Assembly: GCA_013398955.1 (NCBI GenBank)
Contig: VWPU01009686.1
Location: 209,650 to 273,649 of the forward strand
Length of the DNA stretch: 64,000 nt
Source of the DNA: Callaeas wilsoni
Lineage: Eukaryota; Chordata; Aves; Passeriformes; Callaeidae
Direction of reading: 5' to 3'
Each line of letters starts with the position of its first letter. Position 1 is the stretch's first letter. Below are positions 12,953-24,400 of the stretch, piece by piece. The position numbers were made by a program, and so were the translations under genes. The notes beneath the pieces are model-generated. The model was not told the DNA's origin, ran no database searches, and worked only from the letters and a program-made list of their open reading frames with translations.

Positions 12953-13463
12953 TGTTATGGTTTAATGCCAGCTGGCAGCTAAGTACAATGCACTCACTCC
13001 TCCTTTCCCCACCAAGTGAGGAGAAAAGGTAGAACCAATAGTTTGAGATAAGAACAATTTTATTATTATTACAAGAAAAAGAGAGAGACGCATAAAACCC
13101 AAGACAGACAAGTAATGCACAATACATTTGCTGATCACCCACCAACAGATGCCCAGCCTTCCCTGAGCAGTGACTGATTTGAGCCAATTCCCCCACAGTT
13201 TATATACCAAGCATGACATTCTATACTATAAAATGCCCTTTTGGCCAGATCACGTCAGATGTCCTGGCCAAGATCCCTCATGGCTTTTTGTGCAGCTCCT
13301 CACTGGCAGAGCATGGGAAACTGAACAGTCCTTGACTTAGGGTAAACACTACTTAGCAGAATACCAGCATGTTATCAACATTATTCTCATACTAAATCCA
13401 AAAGCCAACACGGTACCAGCTACTAAGAAGAAAATTAACTCTATGCCAGCTGAAACTAAGACA
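12953..13463 (-). mobile_element. Solo LTR of an avian endogenous retrovirus, minus strand
   Basis: Read on the minus strand, this 511-bp block opens with TGTCTTAGTTTCAGCTGGCA and a run beginning TAGAGTTAATTTTCTTC. It ends with GGCATTAAACCATAACA. The same order of blocks occurs in the plus-strand LTR at 59001-59571, so the two belong to one family. The 5'-TG...CA-3' ends are present. The flanks CTGCA (12948-12952) and CTGAA (13464-13468) match at 4 of 5 positions, consistent with an aged 5-bp target duplication. A TATATAAA promoter box is intact on the minus strand (13199-13206), and an ATT-rich microsatellite lies at about 13059-13072, as is usual for this LTR. No gag, pol or env sequence is attached, so recombination has probably left a solo LTR. 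Confidence 0.88.
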
Positions 13464-16400
13464 CTGAATCTAACTGTCCTCCTATGAATTGCATCAGTCT
13501 TAATTTATTCTTGGTTCCTTTTCCTTGGTTTTGCATGTAGTGTTTTGTCCTGCTAGGAAGACTATAAACCTGGCCAAGCATTACCAGCATTCTTACACGT
13601 TCCACATGGCTTGTATAAAAAGGCCATTTCTCTATGACCTGTGCTTTTGTTTATAATTGTCAGCATTATTCTTCCATATGTGATTGAAAGAAAGCAAGCC
13701 GATTCAAGAATGTAGGGAATTGAATACAATATAGTCTTACACCGAAGTGAGAGTGTCCTGACAGTGGACTGGAAGGAACACAAGATCATTGCTTCCTGCT
13801 GCCAGATAGACAGGTTTGGGCATGGACCATCTCACTGGCAATACACTGGAGGACATTCCAGTAGTATTTACTGAACTCTACCATGCTGCTTTTTAACATT
13901 TGTCCAGAATCTTTTATTCTGTCTAACACATGTGGTTCATGAGCCCTGAGTGTGTGAATCCAGTGGTTTTCCTTATCTGTGGATATTATTAATCCACAAG
14001 AAAAATTCCACTTACTCCATTGACATCTGATGACTCAGATGCAGAATATCAACATTATCCTAAGGTAAATGCCTTCCTATTGACAGTAGCATCTTGAACA
14101 CAACAAAAGGAGACATGCTCCCTCAGACAGTTTACCTTTTGTAATTTACAATGCAAATCCTAATTTCTGTCCCAAAAAGTTCCCTTTAAAAACTTACACT
14201 GACTGGCTTTGCTAAACAGAGCGGCTCATGCTTGACTGCATGGTAAAGGCATTTAAAGGCAGTGCTGAAGAACAGGGCAAGCAGACCCTAAGCAGGCAGC
14301 TCTCCAGGATTTAGAAAGTTCCACTGTCTAATGGAAAGTGTGGCAGATCTTCCTATTGGAAGAATATGGTAGATATCCTTCCCCTAGGAATGCTGCTTGC
14401 AGTTTTCTCAACTTTTGGTTATTTTTTAAAGTATGCTGGTAAGGAAGTCCTTATGGGGATCATGTACATATAAACACTGTGTTCCACTAATGGAACTTCA
14501 AGGATGTTGTTTTGCATCTTGCCTAAGAGGCCAAATACATCAATTTTATAATATACTCAACCTGTAAAAGCATTTGTCCTTAAAACTCCAGTCTCTTCAC
14601 AAAGATGGATCTCCTATTAATGGAATCAATTAGTAGAGTTCAACATACCAGCAAATGAGAGCAAACAAAGCCAAACAAAATCCTTTTTTGCTTTACATTT
14701 ATTTTTTTATGAAACATATTGGCTTTTGCCTTTCAGACCCATCCCCCTTTACTTGCTGATTGTTTCCCTGCTATTATGTCTAAATTAATGATGTGTTTGG
14801 CAGTCAGACAACTGATCCAATTGGCTGCAATGTCACATCTGAAAATGCTCATCAGTCCTGCAGCCTACTCATTTTTTATGACTGACATGAACACAGCCAT
14901 TGAACAGTGTGCTTGCTCCCACTCTCCCCACATACTCAGCACACAAAAAGCAACATTTAAATTACTTTGGTGAGTATGCAGCGATGCTTATTGAGTGTGG
15001 AGAGTTTCATTGTAGAGGAGTGGGGAGTAGAGGAGTCCAGCAACCATGGCTGGAGGAAAAGTGAATCTGCACCTCACTCTGGGAGCCCAGCCTGGGGTTG
15101 CCCAATCCCTTCTAGAACAAGACAGAGTGTATTTTTTAGAGGAGGAGCTCTCTAAAGTGGGCAAGCTAGCATAATTGTATTTCTAATTACTTGGCTGCAG
15201 CAAGAAGGCAGAAAAAACAAAGTTATTCATACCTGTCTCTCTGGCACAGGCTCAACAAAAGGATTTACATGCCTTGCAGTGCTAAAATGGATATTCCTCT
15301 CTTCCACCGTCCAGGTTATTAAGAAGAGTATCAGATAGTACAACAACCAGGGCAGACTTCTGTGAAATTCCACATGATTTAGCCTTCCATTTTGATAGTG
15401 AAGCATCACTAACTATTGTCTCAGTACACTTTTCGAACTCATTTTATACATGTCCATTAATTTCTTTGTCATTAATGGTTTTTTCCTTTGCTTGCTTATG
15501 TAAATATCATGTAAGACAGTGTCAGTTTTACTAAGATCTGGAAAGATAACATCTGTTGTTTCTTCTCAGTGAGCAAGGTCTGTTACCCACTTTGAGAAAT
15601 ATATTTGTTTTGTGTTGTTTGTTCTTGCCAAATCAATGGGGATCATTCCTCATCTCCTTATTTCTCAGGCGCTTAGAAATAATTCATTTGATTGCTCATT
15701 TCTTTTAGAAATGGAAGTTACTCAGGTGGTCTGTAATTTCTCAATACCATTTCTTTTACAGATAGAAACTATAGCTGTCCAGAGACAATTTCCTGGCAAT
15801 TCATTCACCCTTCCAAAGTTCTCAAAAATAACTGAACAGCCATATGATTCATCTGTCAGTTCTTTAAGTATCCTCAGAAGAAATTCATCAGGTTTAGCTG
15901 ATTGAAAATCTCTCATTTATGTTCCTTCTCTTTAAGAGGCTGAGAACCTGCTTACTCTTTTGCAACTGGAATTAAACCAACCTCTTTAATGAAGGGCAAT
16001 ATAGAAAAACTTAGTTCAGTGTATTTTCCAAGAAGAGGTCTCTAGTACTGATCTCATAGGCATTACAGCTAAAACTATTTTCCCCTAGATGAAGTGGAAA
16101 AAATCTTGGAAAAGAACAAATAAACATTTTCCTTTTTTAATTCTTTATCCTTCATTCTGAGCTGATTTTTTCCTTAAACTTTCAGTATGGCTACACATTT
16201 GAAGCAGTATTTTCAAGTATATTGAATTCTAATTAGTCTCACCATGTCACTCTGGCTTGTAGGTAAAAGAATTTCTTTTCCCCAGCCAAGAAAACATTAA
16301 CAATTAAAGCACTCACAGTAGAATTCTTATCTATATATCAATAAGATGATGGCTGATAAATAATTTTAAGCACAGGACAGTGCTATCCTCTGAACCAGTA

Positions 16401-17514
16401 AGTCCAAAGGTATTCAATAACACTACAAGGATGTAGCAGATTAAAGATAATGAGCACCTTTCTTTGAAGCATCTACTATTAGTTTCTTTTAGATGTGTAA
16501 TTGATTGGTTCCTCCAATATACCAATTCCTTCTACATTGTTAGCAACAGCATCTGATCAAATATTCTTTGCTTCAGGACTGTAGCTGTACTAACCATGTC
16601 ACGGCAGGACTGAAAAGTTCTCTGACAACTGCTTCACGAGACAAGGAAAAGGCTGAGAACAGCGAATGAGACCACCCATGCTCCACACTCAAGTTTGAGA
16701 GCTCTGCAACAACAAAGCTCACTTTCTTACTTTAAACCTTTCATTGCCACTCAGTTTTGCTATGCAAATCAGGGCTTATAGAGCACAAGAAGAAACTAAT
16801 ATGAGAATGAAATGAATTCATTCTAAGACAATTTTTACTACTTTATATGTCTGCTCATTTAGAATGCATGTCAAATTACAATTATGCATGTGAACCAAAG
16901 GTAGTCTGAGTTAAGTGTCTGAAAAGTTTTCTAATTGCAAAAAAAGGCATCAAAGTTCTGATTTACATAAAAGGTGTGTTCTTTACAGGCCTCTGGGAGA
17001 AATACCTTAGCCTTCTTTTAACAATATATTTATTTTGTTTACTCCAGGGTTTGTAAATATCTATATTTAATTTTTTTATAACTAACTGTGCTTTTCAAAA
17101 TAAACGTATTGTGTAAAATTAGGGAACTTTCTTGAAGTAAGTATTCCTGGATAAGCAACTCTGAGAACAGAACTGTCAAAGATCTGGCAGCTATTGAAAA
17201 ACGTTACATGAAAAGAACAACAGCAGAAATGCCAGTGTGGAAGGAAGTAGGAAGAGCAGGATGAAAATACAGACTCCTTTGAAAACCAAAAGACAAATAG
17301 GAAAAGCAAGATATGACTATGGGTATTGCAGAGCAGCTTTTGTGTTTCTCTGTAGCAATGATTTACACTAACCCACCCAGTGTTCCATCGTGAAAAATTA
17401 GGAACATCTCAGCTATGGAGGCAGTAACCTCTACCAGTGGGATGGTAAGGAAGAGTAAGAGGCTCTTTCAAACACTCTGGTAGAATAAATTAAACACCTT
17501 CATCTATACCCATA
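13464..17514. other. AT-rich unique sequence, no gene seen
   Basis: No exon, RNA gene or known interspersed repeat was recognised. Open frames reach 97 codons (15612-15905, plus) without any domain; this one is overlapped antisense by a 64-codon frame. A TATGCAAAT octamer-like site occurs near 16760, but alone it means little. Confidence 0.55.
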
Positions 17515-18935
17515 GGATGCGTATAATGAGGCAATATAAGCATGGAGGATAAAATTAGAAGTGTTAAAGTGCAAAATTAATTAATATCAATAAGGACATG
17601 CATTTGAAATCAGAGGGAGTTAAAAGAAAGTATAGGTTCACCATTTAATGGGGGAGGACAGCAAATAACAGCCATAAAGAAAGCCGAATTTTCCCATTTT
17701 GCTTCAGTTTTCATGAAAAAGATTCACTGACAGCAAATGTTACTGCAATTTATTTAAAAGAGAACAGTATGAAGGCCAGAACAGAGAAGGGTTCAAGACC
17801 GTTTAGTTATTTCAAATGTGTTTAAGTTAGTTCCTGATGAAATTCACCACTGAGAACCTAAAGGATCACCGAAAGCAATCCCTGAGGCATTAGAATTATC
17901 TTTGACAACTTCAGGAGGTGAAGGAAAAAATTCAAAATACTGCAGAGAAGTCAGCATAGTATCTATCACTAAAAAGAGAGAATAAGAGACCATAACCTCA
18001 TTCAGTGTCCAGAAGCAATGTTAGATGAAGAATTAAATAATGAATGTATAAACATCTTTAGGGTATTAAAGTGATTAAAACTGCTGACAAAGGTTTGTCA
18101 GGAGTAAATTACATCAAATCAATCTACTTACCCCTTTCAGAAGGACAGCTGCTCTGGGAATTGAAAAGGACAGAGTAATACCTGTGATACACCTATACTT
18201 TGATACATTTTTTTGAGTTTGTTTTGCATTATCTTGCCATAAACAAATTGTAGAAACATAGGCTAAATAAAATCCCCATAAAATAGCTGAAAGTACATTT
18301 AAACCACAAATGCCCCAAATGCATTACCAGTGTAGGTATAATCCAAGCAAGATTCTGCACTGAATTGTCCCAGATCCAGTTTGATTCAATGTGTTAATGA
18401 ATTACTTGGGTGATAGAACAGAGAATACACTTAAGGTGTTTGTGATGACATAACATTAAGCACATAAGGGAAGACAGTACCAGAAAACTAATTTATCTTA
18501 ATACATTGGCTGTCAAACTTGAAACTGAATAAAGACAAATGCAGAGCACTACACCAAAAGAAAAAGACCACAGATACATAATTACAAAATGAAAACCTGA
18601 AGAAGCAGATATCCATCCGAAAGGGATCTGCTGTTGCAGCAGTTTGCTGAGTGAATATGAATAGAAGTTGTGACACTCCTGGAGAAAAAAAATAAGGTAA
18701 ATCTAGTTCTGGGTGAAACTCAGAGGAATGACGTGGTAAGAAACACCATGCTGATTCTGATCCACTTCCAGTCAGTCAGGCTTCCACTGCACCTCGGTGC
18801 CCCATCTGCTCTACACACTTCACACCAAAAACAATTTAAGGGGAAGACAGCAGAAAAAGACACAGGAATGAAAGACCACGTTAAGGAAGAAACACAGCAA
18901 TCCTTCAACATGGAAAAGCAGAGAGAGTTCTGTGA
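17515..18935 (+). mobile_element. Ancient CR1/L3-like LINE ORF2 remnant (about 1.4 kb), plus strand
   Basis: This is the longest LINE remnant in the window. In order it shows an endonuclease-RT linker with TTTTGCTTCAGTTTTCATGAA (about 17698), then GATGAAATTCACCACTGAGAACC (about 17835), which stands for the 'gpDEIhprvLke' coding segment. Next come TATCTATCACTAAAAAGAG (about 17960) and GGTTTGTCAGGAGTAAATTACATC (about 18091). The block CATAAACAAATTGTAGAAACATAGG (about 18238) and GATAGAACAGAGAATACACTTAAGG (about 18412) correspond to the RT core, and GACAAATGCAGAGCACTACAC (about 18535) to the following conserved block. Remnants of the 3' ORF2 region continue to about 18935. Many stops and indels are present, so the copy is a fossil of reverse transcriptase and encodes nothing intact. 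The phrases resemble the older L3/CR1 lineages seen in turtles and birds. Confidence 0.72.
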
Positions 18936-21002
18936 TGGGTAAACAGAGGAGGCTGGAGGCAGCTAAATGGCTGTTGGCCACTCTCAGTGCTGTGACAGTG
19001 TCCTAGAAAGCCAGGCTGCCAGCTACTGTTGCCGCCACCAAGAAAAGGGTTTGGATGAGTAGACTTATGGCTATTTTGGGGAGGAAGAGGAGAAATAAGA
19101 GTCACAAGCTAGGATTGGGACAGGAGCAGCAATGCCCATTTTCTACATCTTGCAAGCACAGTCTGAATTTAGCCTTTCTCCTTGAAAGCTGTCAGCTTTC
19201 AGTACTGCCTACACTGTTGGGAGCCCTTGGGCTGTGCTGTAGAAGGCATGTATCAAGAGCATGGGAATCAGTCCTTGATGTCCACCTAGGGAAGAACAAC
19301 AAGAATTTGATAACTTCACAGCAGAATGGCTTTAGCAGAGATATTAGTGGGAAAGTCTTGAAGAGAAACTCTAGAAATTATTGCTCAGAACATTACAAAG
19401 CTTCATTTGGTACAAGAATGAAGAGCCGTTAGGGGAGAAAACACATTAGCATCTGCAAGCAGGTGTGTTTGTTGTCTCTCTGTGAAGGAAGACAAAAAGA
19501 GAGACTCTCTGAGGGTCATTTCCATCATCACACTTTTGATTAATAACATTTCACTACATCTTCATGTTTTACCAGGAAAAAATGTGGAAGCAGAACATTG
19601 AACTCTGTGCTGATGGTAACTTTCAGAGCCCCTCTTATAGCCCTGGGACAAATGACTGGTAAGACAAGCTCCAGCATAATTTTTAGCTACAATTATATGG
19701 TGTGTGACATCAGCCCATAGAAATTGTTTCTGGCTTCGCTCTCTGGCATCAGTGAGCAAGTGCTAAGTCATACATCTGTTTGGGAATGCAATCACATTAT
19801 TATCTCCTGACAGAGAACATAATCAACTAATTTCAGCCCTGGTATAAATGGATAACCATTTATTATAAATGGATAACCATTCTCAGTTACCCTCTGAAGA
19901 AGCCTCCTTGTCTCTATTACTGCTGTATAGGTAAATTAAACTCCTTAATTTATGTGCTCCAAATTAGTTAAAATAATTTAAAGTAGATGGAGTTAACCGC
20001 TTGGAAGTTATTTCTCAATAACTAAGCTAATCATTCCTAGGGCTCTTTATAATCAATGCTGGATTGTTTCTCAGTGAATATGTACATCACCTTGCTATTA
20101 CTTCAGCGGAGTAATGCTGAGTTAGACCAGCTGAGGATTTGGCCCACAATATCTCAAGGGTACTTACTTTTAATTTAGTAATAATTACACCCTATGCAAA
20201 TATACTAGAAGGTCTTTGGCCTTCGAGTTAGTGAAATAATAACAAAATGACCCCCAGAATCCATTTCTTCAGCAAAGAGGAAAATTATTATTTCACAAAC
20301 AGGAAGTAGCCTCAATTTCTTATAATAAACTTCATTTTGTATATAAAAAGAGAAAGAAAAAAAAAGACAAAGGAGAGAAACAAATAAGAAGATAATTTTT
20401 AATATTATTTCCTGTGTTGTTACTTCTCTAGTTTTTTATAGCCCAAATCAAAAGTGTAAACCATGGATGCACACACACGTGCACACAAACATAACAAATT
20501 AATCCCTATTTCACCACCTACTAACGGTCTCACAGAATTGCGACAAATGCTACAGAGGGATGAGAAGCTACATGTTCTGCCACACACGGGAAGAATTATA
20601 TCTCAGGCTAGATTAATAATAACCTGGGAATGTTTGTCTTCCATCCTCACAGTGAACTAGTAAGGAGATTGAACATGTGGTCTCAGAATAACAACCTAAA
20701 GAGGTGATGGCAGGTCTTCGAGATTTCTCAAAGAAAAATTTATACATCTCCATCTCCTATGCACCTTTTTTTTTCCCCTCATATTTTTTTAACCCTCTCA
20801 CACTGAGCTAATTTCACTATCACACAGTTATACTCACATTATCTTACAGTTTCACAGAGAGAGAATCATGTCCTGCCAAAACCAAAGGATACTACTGGAG
20901 TCTTTTTCCTTACACACTCTATCTAAAAGGAGAGTTACTGGGGATAGATTTTTAACTTTTTAGTCAAATAAAATAATTGTTTCATACAGTAAGTTATATC
21001 TC
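18936..21002. other. AT-rich unique sequence, no gene seen
   Basis: No exon was recognised. The longest open frame is 125 codons (19055-19432, plus), rich in basic residues but without a recognisable domain. A 21-bp-period duplication (19843-19881) is listed separately. An A/G-rich tract lies at about 20344-20390. Confidence 0.55.
19843..19881. repeat. Two-copy direct repeat, 21-bp period
   Basis: TATAAATGGATAACCATT occurs at 19843-19860 and again, without a mismatch, at 19864-19881, separated by TAT. This is a recent-looking local duplication, probably from replication slippage. Confidence 0.9.
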
Positions 21003-21076
21003 CCACAGCAGGGGGCTGAAACTAGATGAGCTTCAAGATCCCCTTCCAACCCAAGCTGTTCTATGATTCTATGATC
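21003..21076 (+). mobile_element. CR1 LINE 3' tail, plus strand
   Basis: This is a short 5'-truncated copy of about 75 bp. It contains CAGCAGGGGGCTGAAACTAG, then CCCCTTCCAACCCAAGC, and the terminal CTATGATTCTATGAT repeats typical of the CR1 3' end. The segment GCAGGGGGC is also a fair match to the core of a CTCF site. Confidence 0.9.
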
Positions 21077-21354
21077 CCTACAAGAATTATTTCTAATTCA
21101 TATCTATTCACATCTGAGCAGTTTACTATAGGTTTTTGTAGTACAGCTGTAGGAGTAGAATTTTGATCAAAGCTTTACATAAATGGTTCTTCTCTGTTCT
21201 ACGTGAAAATGTTTACCACTCTTCCAAAGCATAATTTTGTGAAGAATCTAATAAAAAATGAATTTTGAAAATACAACAAACCATATTGATTTCTATCGTT
21301 AGACCACCAGACTGTAGTAATATTTTATTGCAAATTACAGTTGCACTCTGACAA
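21077..21354. other. Short spacer between two CR1 tails
   Basis: About 280 bp of AT-rich sequence with no recognised element lies between two same-strand CR1 tails. Confidence 0.5.
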
Positions 21355-21420
21355 GGTATGTAGTCCTTGAATAGGTCCCATCTTTAAAGTCCCTTCCAAC
21401 CTAAGCCTTTCTACGATTTT
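21355..21420 (+). mobile_element. Degraded CR1 LINE 3' tail, plus strand
   Basis: TTTAAAGTCCCTTCCAACCT followed by AAGCCTTTCTACGATTTTA corresponds to the 'aaggtcccttccaacctaaaccattctatgattcta' end of CR1. It is older and more diverged than the neighbour at 21003-21076, and only the last ~65 bp are recognisable. Confidence 0.75.
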
Positions 21421-24400
21421 AAGTCTGAAATATTCTGGAGGCATTTTTTAAGTGACAGAGAATTCCTAGAATGAAATCAAAACAACTTTACAGATTGTAA
21501 AATGGTTTGAGAATGACTAGCATGTGAGCTCTGAGGAAAGTTTTTGGCTTAAAAGTAGATAAAAATAAAGACCTTTTAAAGCTGCAAGCATTCAACACAT
21601 AGAATTTTGAAAATCAGCTGATAGCCAGAAAACACTCTGCATTAATTTAAAAAAAAAGTAATCTGTGTTCCTCTTTTTTATGCTCAGATAAGAGCCCAAA
21701 TAACAACAGGATTGTGTCCTAATAAATGCTGTATTTAGTCCTGATAAATGCTGCAGTAGCATACACAATATTTAAACTGAGAAAGAGCTTTTGCTGAAGT
21801 TAGTGCGGAATTGGTAAAATAAATATTGAGGAAAGCATAAAACATGTTCCTTTTGATCATCTCTTTATCAAATTTACCATTATGTTTGCAGATCCAGAGC
21901 TGATATCATAAAACCCTCCCAGTTTGGCTTGCTTTGATGGTTTTGCAGCCTTGCATAACCTGTTGATGGGATGCATTGGGAAAGGAAGGGAGTCGCTGCT
22001 AAATCGGATTTCTTGACAAACACTGTCCTAGAAGCATCAGTGATGCATGCAATGGAGACTTACTTCTCTGGGGTGAAATAAGGTCCTTTATCCAGATGCT
22101 CAAAGAATATGGTGATAATACAACTCTGTGAACTCTTCTTAATTGATTGCACACATTTTAAAAGTACAGACTCATTTTATTGCTTGTGTTGATTTTCTTC
22201 TGCGACAGTGACTGTTGTGTTTTTTCCTACCCAGTGGCTGCATGAACACGGCACCCTTTCTCCTTCCCCCCTTCCCTCCATTCCACTTTGCTCTGGATGC
22301 TAAGGGCACTTACCTCAAGGGTCACTGAGGAGAGACAGAAGCCTCTCAGACTGTGGCAGTATCTGCCATGAGGATTTTAATTTTACAGAAGAACCTGTCT
22401 CTACTCTCAAAGTTACTCGAGCTCTTGACAGACAGACTGTTCAGGATGGTTTGCCTTGACTTCCTGCAGGTGATGCTGACTTTCCAAACCCCCTCCATAC
22501 TGCAATTTGGACTCTGATTTGGAAACTGTGCAACTGAAATTTAAATACTGTCACTAGTTTATCCTGTGAATTGGTTCTTCTCCTGTCAAAAATCAAAATC
22601 TTTCTGAAAATCACAGGGACACCTGAACTTCTGTAGAAATAGGAGATAAAACTTTATAATAGAAAATATTAGACACATTAAATACAGGGCTTGCCAAAAT
22701 TCCCTTCTTCTTACTTTATAAATCAAACTTCCCAATCTAGATAAAGCTAAATTCTTTCCTTGTGCTGTACTTCAGAGGTAGCTTACAGAACATTACAGAA
22801 GTTAGAGAATGAAATTGGTGTGAATGGTAAGGGAGTTGACCATTCAAGTGTGTATTTCAAGTCTTACACTCTCAGTCTGGAAGAATCTACAAAATGTTGT
22901 GAAACTACTGTTGTCATTGTTGCAGAACCCAGAAGTCAGTTTTTCAGGAAACTAAGTTTTCTATAGAAAACAGTGCAGAGTGATGCAAGTACTTCGCCTT
23001 ATTTTGAAAGCTCTCTGTAGAATTTTAGATTATGCAACATTTACAATTCTCCTATTTCAAGCAAGTGAAGCTCCACTCCGAGTTAGTCTCATTGAGCAAC
23101 AGTGAAGTGGAAATTGTAGTTAGTTACAATTAATTTCTAGTAGCCTTGTGTTGCCTTCAAGACTTATTTTAAATAATATATATGAGGTTGGAGCAGCTGC
23201 TAAACTTGCATTTGCAATTTGAAGGAAATAGTTAATTAATTTTAACATTGTTACAGTCTCTGTAACCATGTCTCAAAATAACTATGATTAATAGACCATG
23301 ATAAGAATTTTGATCAATGATATAAGGTTTCTTCATCATAAAAGGATTTATTGCACATTACAATTTTTTTGAATTAAGTGTAGATTTCAATCTTGTCTGA
23401 AAATGCAATCTTCATCCATTCAGTGACACAAGAAGTTAGTTTCCTCTACCCAAACATTTAGAAACCATGACTCTATTCCCTTTCCTCCTGCCATTATTTC
23501 ATTTAATTTCATATGGTTTTAATGAGTGATTTTTTTCAACAGTTTTTGAGTGTTTCAGATAGCAATATTTCATTCTGGAATAAAAGCTAATGATCCATAA
23601 ATACTTAATGCCATATTTTTATGGCCAGTAAATTAGTCTTAAATGAGTTCAGTAAGTTCTCTGATGCATGTCATTAATTGCTAATGGTGTTTTAACTAGA
23701 TAATTGTTGTAAAAGGTTATTTATCATTACCATTGGTGGATGACTGTTCCTCACAATCTGTCCCGCCTGGTACTGCTGAAGTTCCTCTGTCTACGATTGC
23801 GTGCAGCAAAAAGATCAGGGCACTGTGAAGCACAGTTTAAATATTAAATTCAAACACACCTCGTGGACAGTGAACACACAGATCATCAGACTTAGTAAGA
23901 TCAGATTACTTTTTGTTTTTCAGACAGAAATACATGTATCATATCATAGTGCTCCTTGCATGAGGCATAAATGAGTTATAGACCAATCCTGACTAAGTAC
24001 TAAAAATGCCTAAACTTAGATCCAAGCCAATTCAGGCATTAAATTACCTAAAGATTATGCTGTGCAATGGCTTGGTGACATGAGTAGCAAGTGAAACTTG
24101 GATAGTCATTAGTGGTTTCTCCTAAGGATAAAGAGGTAGTATTACCTTAATGACATGCAGTAATTAGAGGGAAAGTTCACCACGTGCTAAGCAAAGTGAA
24201 CTTTTCAATACACAAGAGCAAGTTGTCAGTAAAAGTAAATTGAATTGAAAAGTATAAGAATTGAATCCTCTCTTTGCACTTGAATCCTTGACCAATATTA
24301 TGCCTTCACAGGCTGTCACCATCACATTAATTATCAAGCAAACAGATATCTTTGGTAAGGTCAGGTCTAGCCACAAAGAAGAGTAATACAAAGTCTTGTT

